A DNA stretch of 7,763 nt from an uncultured Eubacteriales bacterium (lineage in GTDB: Bacteria > Bacillota > Clostridia > Oscillospirales > Oscillospiraceae), in NCBI GenBank assembly GCA_900551495.1, contig URWG01000087.1:1-7763 (forward strand). Direction: 5' to 3'. Positions 1 to 6,452 of this stretch are shown here, one piece after another. The notes under the pieces were generated by a model that was not told the DNA's origin, ran no database searches, and saw only the letters and a program-made list of their open reading frames with translations. Each line of letters opens with the position of its first letter. Within the stretch, counting starts at the first letter, position 1. A program made the position numbers and the translations under genes.

Positions 1-291
1 GGCGGCATTTTGCTGGACACTGATGCAGGACGCGTCCTGCTCGACGGCGAGTCGGTCGAGCTGACGCCGCGCGAATTTGACATTCTGTCGCTGCTGATGC
101 GCAATGCGGGCACGGTCTTCGCCCCGCGCGAGATCTACCGGCAGTTGTGGAATGAAGAGCCCCTCGGGGCGGAAAAGGCGGTGGCAGTACACATCCGCCA
201 CCTGCGGGAAAAGCTGGAGATCAACCCCGCCGAGCCGCGCTGGCTCAAGGTCGTGTGGGGAAAAGGCTATAAAATGGAGTGTGAATTATAA
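1..291 (+). CDS. Response regulator, OmpR/PhoB family, C-terminal DNA-binding domain (partial, 5' end outside window)
   Basis: The reading frame is open from base 1, so the gene starts upstream and only the last 96 or so residues are visible. They form a winged-helix output domain of the OmpR/PhoB type. The motif ELTPREFDILSLLMRNAG leads the first helices, AVAVHIRHLREKLE is the DNA-recognition helix, and VVWGKGYKME is the C-terminal wing that ends this family. The receiver domain with the phosphorylated Asp lies outside the window. The stop codon overlaps the ATG of the downstream histidine kinase by one base (TAATG, 289-293), which implies translational coupling. By family knowledge, the kinase phosphorylates the missing receiver domain and this domain then binds promoter DNA. 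The sequence is closest in style to VanR-like regulators of Firmicutes. The target genes cannot be told from this window. Confidence 0.93.
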   Translation, partial: GGILLDTDAGRVLLDGESVELTPREFDILSLLMRNAGTVFAPREIYRQLWNEEPLGAEKAVAVHIRHLREKLEINPAEPRWLKVVWGKGYKMECEL

Positions 292-2309
292 TGAAGGAAC
301 TGAGGAAAAAGCTTTGGGCAAAGCTGCTTGCCGCGGCGCTGCTGTTCCTGTTTTTGGCGGCGGCGCTCGGCTCGACGGTGCTGGCGCTGGTGTTGGCGGA
401 GTACGGCATTTATGACAACGACGGCAGCACTGCGGGGACGTACTGCACCGACTATGTGAACGACCGCGCGGACATTATCACAGGTCGCATTCTGTCGATC
501 GAGAGTAAGGACATCGGCGTTTACTTCAGGGACGAGCTGGCGGGGGAATTTGATTGGCAGGAGCCGTCAAACTTCGCCTTCACCGTGACCACCGTAGGGG
601 GCAATACCGTCTATACCTACGGCAATACGGAGGACCTGCTGGGTGAGACAAGTCGGGAGGCGGAGCGCTACCGCTACGGTGATGTACGGACGCATACGGC
701 GCGCTATTCCGACGAGGAGCAGGTACTTCGACAGGTTGCGCTGCTGGAGGAGAGCGGGCACAACATCATCAACTATTATTGGGACTCGTACAGCAAGCTT
801 GCGACCATCAATTATCAGCCGCGCATTATTGTAGAGGTGCTTCATGTCAGCGGCGGCGTTGACGCGTCCTTCCCCGTACATGATAACTTCTACTATGTCT
901 ACCGCGTTTTGGAGCTTTTCTCGCCGATGCGGTATTGGCTGTTGGCGATCGCGGCAGTCGGCTTCCTGCTCTCCGTCCTGCTAACGGTGTTCCTGTGCAG
1001 CGGTGCGGGGCGTCGGGCGGGCGACGATGAGGTGCATGAGGGACTGATCGACCGTATCCCGCTGGGCGGCTGCTTCCTGCTGGCGGTGCTGCTGGGGCTG
1101 ATTCCGCTGTGGCTGGTCAACCTCGGAACGGACCATTTTACCTGCCATACTGCAATTGCGGTCGCGGAGTTTGCCGTGGCGCTGATTCTGACCGACCTTC
1201 TGCTGCTGGGCTTGCTGCTGACGATCTGTTCCCGCCTCAAGCGCCCGTACTGGTGGAAAAACACCCTCTGCTACCGCGTGTTCCGTCCGGCGCTCAAGGC
1301 GCTTTGGAGAGGGCTTGTCGCGCTGTGGCGCTATCTGCCGCTGTACTGGAAGAGCGGTATCGTTTGGATATTCCTGTGCCTGCTCGAGGGGATCGCCCTG
1401 TTCGGACGTGCGCCGCTGCTTTGGGTGATCGAAAAGGTGATCCTGACCCCGCTCTTCATTGCCTGTATCATCTTCCTGCGGAAGCTCCAGCGCGGCGCGG
1501 AGAGGATCGGCAGCGGTGACTTGGAATATCAGATCGACGTCACGCATATGCCGCACCTGCTGCGGGAGCACGGCTTGCAGCTCAATCACATCGGCGACGG
1601 CTTGCAGAATGCCGTGCAGGATCGGATGCGCAGCGAACGGATGAAGGCGGAGCTGATCACGAACGTCTCTCACGACATTAAAACGCCGCTGACATCCATT
1701 ATCAACTACGTTGACCTGCTGAAGAAGGAGGGCTTGCAGTCGGAAAAGGCGCCCGAGTATTTAGAGGTGCTCGACCGCCAGACCGCCCGCCTGAAAAAGC
1801 TGACCGAGGACCTGATCGAGGCGTCCAAGGCTTCGACGGGCAACGTCAGCGTCCTGCTCGAGGCGACCGACCTGAACGTTATGCTCTCGCAGGCGCTGGG
1901 GGAGTACGAGGGACGCTTGGAAAAGGCGAAGCTGGAAACGGTCGTCAAGCTGACCGACGCGCCAGCAACGGTGCAGGCGGACGGGAAGCTGCTGTGGCGG
2001 GTCTTTGACAATCTGCTGGGCAACGTCTGCAAATATGCCATGCCGAGCACCCGCGTCTATGTCCGCACCGGCTGCGTCGGCGGGCTTGTGTTCGCGGAGT
2101 TCAAGAACATCTCGGCGCAGGAGCTGGACATTGCGCCGGAGGAGCTGATGGAGCGCTTCGTACGCGGCGACGCCTCCCGCAATACCGAGGGCAGCGGACT
2201 GGGGCTTTCCATTGCCGGCAGCCTGACGGAGCTGCAGGGCGGCGAGCTGCAATTAAGCGTGGACGGCGATCTGTTCAAGGCGACCGTCCTGCTCAAGGCG
2301 ATCCAATAA
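291..2309 (+). CDS. Membrane sensor histidine kinase (VanS-like HisKA type), six predicted membrane segments
   Basis: This 672-residue protein is the kinase partner of the upstream regulator. Membrane segment 1 (about residues 12-36) is followed by an extracytoplasmic region of about 175 residues, the probable sensor part. Further hydrophobic segments lie at about 215-237, 261-279, 287-311, 355-372 and 374-396. A HAMP-like linker contains GDLEYQID near 409-416. The dimerisation and phosphoacceptor helix has the H-box NVSHDIKTPLTS with His461. The ATP-binding domain has an N-box (DNLLGNVCKYA, Asn578) and a G2 box (GSGLGLS, about 634-640). The usual G1 motif DxGxG is absent: FKNIS (604-608) stands where it is expected. 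I recall that pattern in a subgroup of clostridial VanS-like kinases, so I read it as family-typical and not as a loss. The ATG at 291 is fixed by the TAATG overlap and begins a basic N-terminus (KELRKK) before the first membrane helix. The signal sensed is unknown; the multi-helix membrane part is larger than in a classical two-helix VanS. Confidence 0.93.
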   Translation: MKELRKKLWAKLLAAALLFLFLAAALGSTVLALVLAEYGIYDNDGSTAGTYCTDYVNDRADIITGRILSIESKDIGVYFRDELAGEFDWQEPSNFAFTVTTVGGNTVYTYGNTEDLLGETSREAERYRYGDVRTHTARYSDEEQVLRQVALLEESGHNIINYYWDSYSKLATINYQPRIIVEVLHVSGGVDASFPVHDNFYYVYRVLELFSPMRYWLLAIAAVGFLLSVLLTVFLCSGAGRRAGDDEVHEGLIDRIPLGGCFLLAVLLGLIPLWLVNLGTDHFTCHTAIAVAEFAVALILTDLLLLGLLLTICSRLKRPYWWKNTLCYRVFRPALKALWRGLVALWRYLPLYWKSGIVWIFLCLLEGIALFGRAPLLWVIEKVILTPLFIACIIFLRKLQRGAERIGSGDLEYQIDVTHMPHLLREHGLQLNHIGDGLQNAVQDRMRSERMKAELITNVSHDIKTPLTSIINYVDLLKKEGLQSEKAPEYLEVLDRQTARLKKLTEDLIEASKASTGNVSVLLEATDLNVMLSQALGEYEGRLEKAKLETVVKLTDAPATVQADGKLLWRVFDNLLGNVCKYAMPSTRVYVRTGCVGGLVFAEFKNISAQELDIAPEELMERFVRGDASRNTEGSGLGLSIAGSLTELQGGELQLSVDGDLFKATVLLKAIQ

Positions 2310-2315
2310 CGAGAT

Positions 2316-2365
2316 AAAAAAGGTGCGGGTCGGGAGTGATGCTCCCAACCCGCGCCGTTATTTTA
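2316..2365. terminator. Bidirectional rho-independent terminator between convergent genes
   Basis: Arms 2322-2336 and 2342-2356 pair over 15 positions around a TGATG loop. On the plus strand there is one G-U pair and one C-A mismatch, and the stem is followed by GTTATTTTA. Read on the minus strand the same hairpin is followed by TTTTTTATC (the complement of the A run 2316-2321), a better U-tract. It therefore ends the histidine kinase transcript from the left and, more convincingly, the DUF421/DUF4363 transcript from the right. The stop codon of the DUF4363 gene (2363-2365) lies within the T-rich edge. Confidence 0.85.
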
Positions 2366-2743
2366 CAGGAAATTATAATAGAACGGGACGTCCATCTCCG
2401 CAACGTGCCGCAGACGGAAGCGCAGCGCCTCGCAGCGGGCACGAAATTCCTCCCGGCTGTCCTCCGCACCGTAGACCAGCAGGTCGGAGAAGTCAACGGA
2501 GATTTCATCCAGCTCCTCGTGGCTCAGAAGTGCACCGAGCAGCTCCCGCCGCCGCGCAAAGGACCGCTCGGCTTTGCCCGCCAACAGCACCGCAGCGGGA
2601 AAATCGTCCTCCGTCAGCGCCTCCGCCGCCTCCTGCAAATACGCCTCGCTCTCCCGCGTGCTCTGACACAGCAGGACACTGCCGCCGATGCTCAGCGCCA
2701 GCAGCACCGCCAATATGCCCAGCCCGATATAAAAATACTTCAT
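2363..2743 (-). CDS. Small DUF4363-type membrane-anchored protein
   Basis: This 126-residue protein has one N-terminal hydrophobic helix (about residues 4-26) and then a helical, charged domain rich in Glu, Arg and Leu, ending in DVPFYYNFL. Length, architecture and position directly after a DUF421 gene fit the DUF4363 family, which I recall as a usual companion of YetF-like genes in Clostridia. Its ATG (2741-2743) overlaps the upstream TGA as ATGA, and a good Shine-Dalgarno (GGGAGGA) sits about seven bases upstream inside the end of the DUF421 gene. The two proteins are thus probably made together and may form a complex in the cytoplasmic membrane, with this protein facing outward. No enzymatic motif is visible and the function is unknown. 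The family name comes from recollection and context, so the assignment is less sure than the existence of the gene. Confidence 0.8.
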   Translation of the reverse strand: MKYFYIGLGILAVLLALSIGGSVLLCQSTRESEAYLQEAAEALTEDDFPAAVLLAGKAERSFARRRELLGALLSHEELDEISVDFSDLLVYGAEDSREEFRARCEALRFRLRHVAEMDVPFYYNFL

Positions 2744-3417
2744 CGGACGTCCTCCCTGCGCACAAGATAGAGCCGATCTGTCTTGTCCACCGTCGCCAGC
2801 AGCGCGGTTTCGACGGTGCAGCCGTGCTGCCGCAGCGTCTCGTCGAGCCGGCTGCGGCTCATTCCGCTCAGAGCAAGATTCTTTTCCAGCAGCTTCCCGC
2901 CCGAGATCAGTGTGATCGGAAGCTCCGTGTCCTTGACCTTCACGCCGGCGTCCTTTGCCGACGCGGGCTGGGTCTTGGCGTACAAAAGGGTCGAAAGCTG
3001 CCCGTTTGTCTCCAAGATCGCATATTTTACCGTCGTCAGGTCAAAAATATCCTTCTCCCGCAGATGCATGGTTAGCTCGTCAAGATTGACCCGCGTTTTT
3101 TTGAGATTTTTTTCGATGATCTTGCCGTTTTCCATCAGGATAACGGGCTTTCCGCAGAAAACCTGTCGGATGCGGACCGAATGCAATGACGCCGCCGCCA
3201 GCATCAGCTCCAGCCCGAGAATTACAAGGATCGGAACAAGCCCGCTCAGCAGAGGGATGGCGCTGTCCTGCATCGGGATGGCGGCAAGGTTCGCAATCAG
3301 CATTGTTACGACGAATTCCGCAGGCTCCATCTCCCCAATCTGCCGCTTTCCCATCAGACGCACCGTCAGCACCAGGATGATATATAATATCAGTGTACGC
3401 AAAAATGAGATCAGCAA
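2740..3417 (-). CDS. DUF421 (YetF-like) membrane protein
   Basis: This 225-residue protein has three N-terminal membrane helices (about residues 6-22, 35-50 and 54-76). They include the family signature GKRQIGEMEPAEFV (23-36) and the stretch ANLAAIPMQD. A cytoplasmic C-terminal part follows with KPVILMENGKIIEKNLKKT (90-108) and the conserved segment KDIFDLTTVKYAILETNG. This matches DUF421 proteins of the Bacillus YetF type, integral membrane proteins of incompletely known role; some relatives affect the spore inner membrane. The start is a TTG at 3415-3417: an in-frame TAG lies 18 bases upstream with no ATG or GTG between, and GGGGGTG sits seven bases before the TTG. A second TTG five codons in is a less likely start because it would clip the first helix. 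The gene overlaps the downstream DUF4363 gene by ATGA. It is transcribed divergently from glnN. Confidence 0.92.
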   Translation of the reverse strand: MLISFLRTLILYIILVLTVRLMGKRQIGEMEPAEFVVTMLIANLAAIPMQDSAIPLLSGLVPILVILGLELMLAAASLHSVRIRQVFCGKPVILMENGKIIEKNLKKTRVNLDELTMHLREKDIFDLTTVKYAILETNGQLSTLLYAKTQPASAKDAGVKVKDTELPITLISGGKLLEKNLALSGMSRSRLDETLRQHGCTVETALLATVDKTDRLYLVRREDVR

Positions 3418-3480
3418 TGCAACACACCCCCGCTATCAGTGTGTCACGGCGCAAGGGAAAGTATTCGGCGTCGAAAATGG

Positions 3481-3510
3481 TAAATTTGTAGTAAATTTGT
3501 ATAAATTTCC
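3481..3510. repeat. Three tandem TAAATTTGTA-like repeats in a divergent intergenic region
   Basis: TAAATTTGTA occurs exactly at 3481-3490 and 3492-3501, and a third partial copy TAAATTTCC follows at 3502-3510. The spacing of 11 and 10 bases is about one helical turn, so the same face of DNA is presented three times. The block is a sharply AT-rich island in GC-rich surroundings, between the divergent DUF421 operon and glnN. It could be a regulator-binding array or an AT-rich upstream promoter element. Which of these it is cannot be decided from sequence alone. Confidence 0.7.
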
Positions 3511-3525
3511 GCGGCGCTTTGTCGG
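3498..3525 (-). promoter_or_regulatory. Weak candidate promoter for the DUF421/DUF4363 operon
   Basis: On the minus strand a -35-like CCGACA (plus 3520-3525) and a -10-like TATACA (plus 3498-3503) are separated by 16 bases, each matching four of six consensus positions. Transcription would start near 3490 and leave a leader of about 70 bases. The -10 lies inside the tandem repeats described separately. The match is modest and other placements are possible. Confidence 0.25.
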
Positions 3526-3561
3526 AGCGTTTGTTGACGCCTATGAAATCTGCGCGGGGGC

Positions 3562-3590
3562 TTGCAATTTGAGGATAAAACAGCTAAACT
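3562..3590 (+). promoter_or_regulatory. Candidate sigma-A promoter of glnN
   Basis: TTGCAA (3562-3567) and TAAACT (3585-3590) are 17 bases apart, each with four of six consensus matches. Transcription would begin near 3597 and give a leader of about 35 bases before the ATG at 3633. An AACAG/CTGTT inverted repeat (3579-3583 and 3589-3593) straddles the -10 and could be an operator. I found no clear TGTNA-N7-TNACA GlnR box. Confidence 0.4.
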
Positions 3591-3632
3591 GTTAAAATAC
3601 GATGTTTATACGGTTATCAGGGGGGACTGTTT

Positions 3633-5741
3633 ATGGAACGAATTTCGGACTGCTTCGGCGAGAACGTGTTCACAAAGGCGGTCATGCGCGAGCGGCTGCC
3701 GCAGGAGGTCTACGAGGAATTCCTGCGCGCCGAGCACGGCGGCGGACAGATTTCCATGCCGTCTGCGGACAGTATTGCACAGGCGATGATGGAGTGGGCG
3801 CTGGAAAAGGGCGCGACCCATTATACCCACTGGTTCCAGCCGCTGACCGGCGTGACGGCGGAGAAGCACGACTCCTTTCTCTGCCCGCCGGACGCGCAGG
3901 GAAGGGCTCTGCTGCGGCTGACCGGCAAGCAGCTCATCATGGGCGAGCCGGACGCCTCCTCCTTCCCCTCGGGCGGTCTGCGGGCGACGCACTATGCCCG
4001 CGGCTATACCGCGTGGGACATTACCTCGCCCGCGTTCGTCAAAAATATGTCCTGCGGCACGATTCTGTGCATCCCGACGGTCTTTATCTCCTACACCGGC
4101 GCGGCGCTGGACAATAAAACGCCGCTGCTGCGGTCTATGGAGGCGCTTTCCGCGCAGGCGATGCGGATCGTGCGGCTGTTCGGCGACGAGACGGCACAGC
4201 AGGTCATTCCCTCCATCGGCGCGGAGCAGGAGTATTTTATCGTGGACCGCGAGAAATATCTCCGCCGCCGCGACCTGATCTACACCGGCAGGACGCTGTT
4301 CGGTGCGCCCGCACCCAAGGGACAGGAGCTGGAGGACCAGTATTTCGGCGTAATCCGTGAGCGCGTCGGCGCGTTTATGGCGGACCTCAATGTCGAGCTG
4401 TGGAAAATGGGCATTACCGCCACCACGCAGCATAACGAGGTTGCCCCCGCACAGCACGAGTGCGCCCCGATCTTCTGCACCTGCAACGTCGCGGTCGATC
4501 AGAACCAGCTTATGATGGAGACGATGAAGCGCGTTGCCGGACGGCACGGGCTGGTGTGTCTGCTGCATGAAAAGCCCTTTGCGGGCGTCAACGGCTCGGG
4601 CAAGCACAATAACTGGTCGATCGCCACGGACACGGGCGAAAATCTGCTTGAGCCGGGCTCTACGCCGAACGATAATCTGCAATTCCTGTTGGTGCTTTCG
4701 TGCATCATCAAGGCGGTCGATCGCCATGCGGATCTGCTGCGGATGTCCACCGCTTGCGTCGGCAACGATCTGCGGCTGGGTGCGGACGAGGCGCCCCCCG
4801 CGATTATTTCCATCTTCCTCGGCGACCAGCTTCAGGATGTCGTGCGGCAGATTGTCGAGACGGGCACGGCAGCCGACTGCATTGCGGGCAGCCAGCTCAA
4901 CACCGGTGTTTCCACCCTGCCGCTGATTCATCAGGATGCGACCGACCGCAACCGCACCTCGCCCTTTGCCTTCACGGGCAATAAGTTCGAGTTCCGCATG
5001 GTCGGCTCGTCGGACTGCATCGCCACCTCCAATACCGTAATCAATACCATCATGGCGGAGGCGTTCTCCGAGGCGGCGGATGTCTTGGAGCACAGCGAGG
5101 ATGTGACGGCTGCGGCGAACCGTCTGGTTGCGGAGAACCTGCGCGAGCACGGCCGCGTGATTTTTAACGGCAACGGCTACAGCGACGAATGGGTACAGGA
5201 AGCGGAGCGACGCGGGCTGCCGAACCTGCCGAGTATGGTCTCCGCCGTCCCGTCGCTCACGACCGAGAAGGCAATCCGGCTGTTCGGCAGCTTCGGTGTC
5301 TTTACCGAGGCGGAGTTGCACTCGCGCAGCGAGATCATGTACGAGACCTATGCCAAGGTGACCGGCATTGAGGCGCGGACGATGATCCACATGGCGGCGA
5401 AGCATTATATTCCCGCGATCGTGCGCTATACGGCGCGGCTGGGTGACTCGATCTGCAAGGTGCGCAATGCCTGTCCTGCTGCCCCGACGCGGGTGCAGGA
5501 GCGGCTTTTGCAGGAGACGAGCGAGCTTTTGACGAAGGCGAGCGACGCGCTGCACCGCTTGGAGCTGGACATGGAAAAGACCAACAGCATGGACTGCCTG
5601 CAAACGCTGGCGTGCTTCAGCCACGACACCGTGACGGCGGATATGAAGGCGCTGCGTGAGCCGATCGACCGCTTGGAGCTGCTGGTGGATAAGGACCTTT
5701 GGCCTGTTCCCACCTACGGCGACCTGATGTTTGAGGTGTGA
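3633..5741 (+). CDS. glnN: Glutamine synthetase type III (GSIII)
   Basis: This 702-residue enzyme has the normal length for GSIII and makes glutamine from glutamate, ammonia and ATP in the cytoplasm, the central ammonia-assimilation step. Family motifs appear in order: an N-terminal domain with THWFQPLTG and EKHDSF, the metal/substrate motif GAEQEYF (196-202), EVAPAQHECAPIF (about 269-281), NGSGKHNNWS (320-329) in the catalytic core, and NRTSPFAFTGNKFEFR (ending at 454). The last of these is characteristic of type III enzymes. A long helical C-terminal extension follows, as expected for this dodecameric class. The ATG at 3633 has a G-rich Shine-Dalgarno (GGGGGG, 3620-3625) seven bases upstream. 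The gene stands alone, with its own candidate promoter and a strong terminator. All motifs are intact, so it should be active. Nitrogen control is likely from family knowledge, but no specific site is proven here. Confidence 0.97.
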   Translation: MERISDCFGENVFTKAVMRERLPQEVYEEFLRAEHGGGQISMPSADSIAQAMMEWALEKGATHYTHWFQPLTGVTAEKHDSFLCPPDAQGRALLRLTGKQLIMGEPDASSFPSGGLRATHYARGYTAWDITSPAFVKNMSCGTILCIPTVFISYTGAALDNKTPLLRSMEALSAQAMRIVRLFGDETAQQVIPSIGAEQEYFIVDREKYLRRRDLIYTGRTLFGAPAPKGQELEDQYFGVIRERVGAFMADLNVELWKMGITATTQHNEVAPAQHECAPIFCTCNVAVDQNQLMMETMKRVAGRHGLVCLLHEKPFAGVNGSGKHNNWSIATDTGENLLEPGSTPNDNLQFLLVLSCIIKAVDRHADLLRMSTACVGNDLRLGADEAPPAIISIFLGDQLQDVVRQIVETGTAADCIAGSQLNTGVSTLPLIHQDATDRNRTSPFAFTGNKFEFRMVGSSDCIATSNTVINTIMAEAFSEAADVLEHSEDVTAAANRLVAENLREHGRVIFNGNGYSDEWVQEAERRGLPNLPSMVSAVPSLTTEKAIRLFGSFGVFTEAELHSRSEIMYETYAKVTGIEARTMIHMAAKHYIPAIVRYTARLGDSICKVRNACPAAPTRVQERLLQETSELLTKASDALHRLELDMEKTNSMDCLQTLACFSHDTVTADMKALREPIDRLELLVDKDLWPVPTYGDLMFEV

Positions 5742-5761
5742 CCGGCACTATATCGGCTTTC

Positions 5762-5796
5762 AACTCGGGACGGGTACAGACCCGTCCCGAGTTTTA
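5762..5796 (+). terminator. Rho-independent terminator of glnN
   Basis: A perfect 14-bp stem (AACTCGGGACGGGT at 5762-5775 pairing with 5780-5793) closes an ACAG loop. The stem runs directly into TTTTAT. It lies 20 bases after the glnN stop codon and separates glnN from the lipoprotein genes. Confidence 0.92.
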
Positions 5797-5813
5797 TAAG
5801 TCCGCACTTTTAC

Positions 5814-5831
5814 CTCCCTCGTCAGAGGGAG
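5814..5831. repeat. Small intergenic palindrome CTCCCTC-GTCA-GAGGGAG
   Basis: A perfect 7-bp inverted repeat with a four-base loop lies between the glnN terminator and the next promoter. Short CTCCCT/AGGGAG palindromes of this kind are, from memory, common as dispersed intergenic elements in Ruminococcaceae-type genomes. Only one copy is in this window, so repetition cannot be shown here. A weaker CCGA/TCGG pair follows at 5832-5847. Confidence 0.5.
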
Positions 5832-5863
5832 CCGAGTTTGTTTTCGGATAACGGAATCCACTG

Positions 5864-5892
5864 TTGCGTCGACGGGAGCTTTATGGTATACT
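5864..5892 (+). promoter_or_regulatory. Extended -10 promoter for the lipoprotein gene cluster
   Basis: TTGCGT (5864-5869) and TATACT (5887-5892) are 17 bases apart, and TGG immediately before the -10 forms an extended -10 element. The -10 matches five of six consensus positions. The -35 is weak (three of six), which the extended -10 could offset. Transcription from about 5899 would leave a leader near 58 bases to the first ATG. It is the best promoter match seen in the window and precedes three co-directional small genes. Confidence 0.65.
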
Positions 5893-5956
5893 TAAAATAT
5901 AGTAAGATTTTACCGAAAAAACGGCATACGACGTTGCGAGGGGGGCATAAGGAGAT

Positions 5957-6390
5957 ATGAAAACGAGGGAAAAACGGCTCGTGAGCCTCATAGTGCTTGT
6001 GACGCTGCTTCTCTGCGGGCTTACCGCCTGCTCGGACAGGGACCGCCTTTATCACGACGAGATCGCCGTGGAGTGGCTGGACAGCCCCTATATCCCGGAA
6101 CACATCTGGTTTGATAACGACTGGCTGCAAAAAAGAGCCTGAGCGCAGCAGAGGGATTAAACTTGCAGAAGTGCAACGATTTTTTCATTTATTTGAATAA
6201 GATCGAACCAATATTGCTGCGATACTTTGCCCGTTACCACGAGCTGACAGATATCATGCACTACAATAACGGCATATGGGCGGTTCGTTATGAGGTACCG
6301 GAAGAAATACCCATTCTCGGATATGGCGTAAGAATTTACTATATATCTGAAACGACAGGTGAGATCTATAACTATGAGATTTTGCCGTGA
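5957..6390 (+). pseudogene. Frameshifted small lipoprotein gene, paralogue of the next gene
   Basis: The first part (5957-6142, 61 residues) begins MKTREKR, has a hydrophobic signal segment and a lipobox LTAC with Cys25, and runs to the motif FDNDWLQK before an early TGA. The rest is in a different frame and is open from about 6133 to 6390. If the frame shifts at the A6 run (6129-6134), translation continues KSLSAAEGLNLQK and matches the downstream lipoprotein to its end without gaps (about 30 identities in 84 aligned residues by hand). One extra A in the run would restore a protein of about 144 residues. The ATG at 5957 keeps the basic n-region; AAGGAG lies only two bases before it and GGGGGG lies 11 bases before it. 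The second half is more AT-rich than its neighbours. It is either a true pseudogene, a sequencing error in a homopolymer, or, less likely, a programmed shift. The function of the family is unknown to me. Confidence 0.8.
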
Positions 6391-6452
6391 GAGGGAACAA
6401 AAGCATGGGAATAATAAACAGCGTCGGATATGAAATCGGGGGGAGACAGCCT

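Noticed and set aside
2323..3075. Plus-strand open frame of 250 codons opposite the DUF421/DUF4363 genes
   Set aside because: The product is Pro/Arg-rich with low-complexity runs, begins inside the terminator hairpin, and lies opposite two well-supported genes.
3591..3632. Glutamine riboswitch or ANTAR-type attenuator in the glnN leader
   Set aside because: The leader from the proposed promoter is only about 35 bases and shows no paired hexaloop hairpins or riboswitch core.
3606..5624. Very long minus-strand open frame (672 codons) opposite glnN
   Set aside because: It is a shadow of glnN. High GC at third positions removes stops on the opposite strand, and its translation is Arg/His/Gln-rich with no recognisable domain.
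5822..6130. Minus-strand open frame of 102 codons opposite the first lipoprotein
   Set aside because: It lies opposite a gene with a clear signal peptide and promoter, and its own product has no recognisable features or good ribosome-binding site.
5957..6142. First lipoprotein fragment as an intact 61-residue gene
   Set aside because: Its end stops in the middle of a region conserved in the paralogue, and the missing remainder is present in the adjacent frame.
6387..6452. Upstream GTG start extending the second lipoprotein by 22 residues
   Set aside because: It would bury the signal peptide behind a polar extension and has no good ribosome-binding site, whereas ATG 6453 has both.
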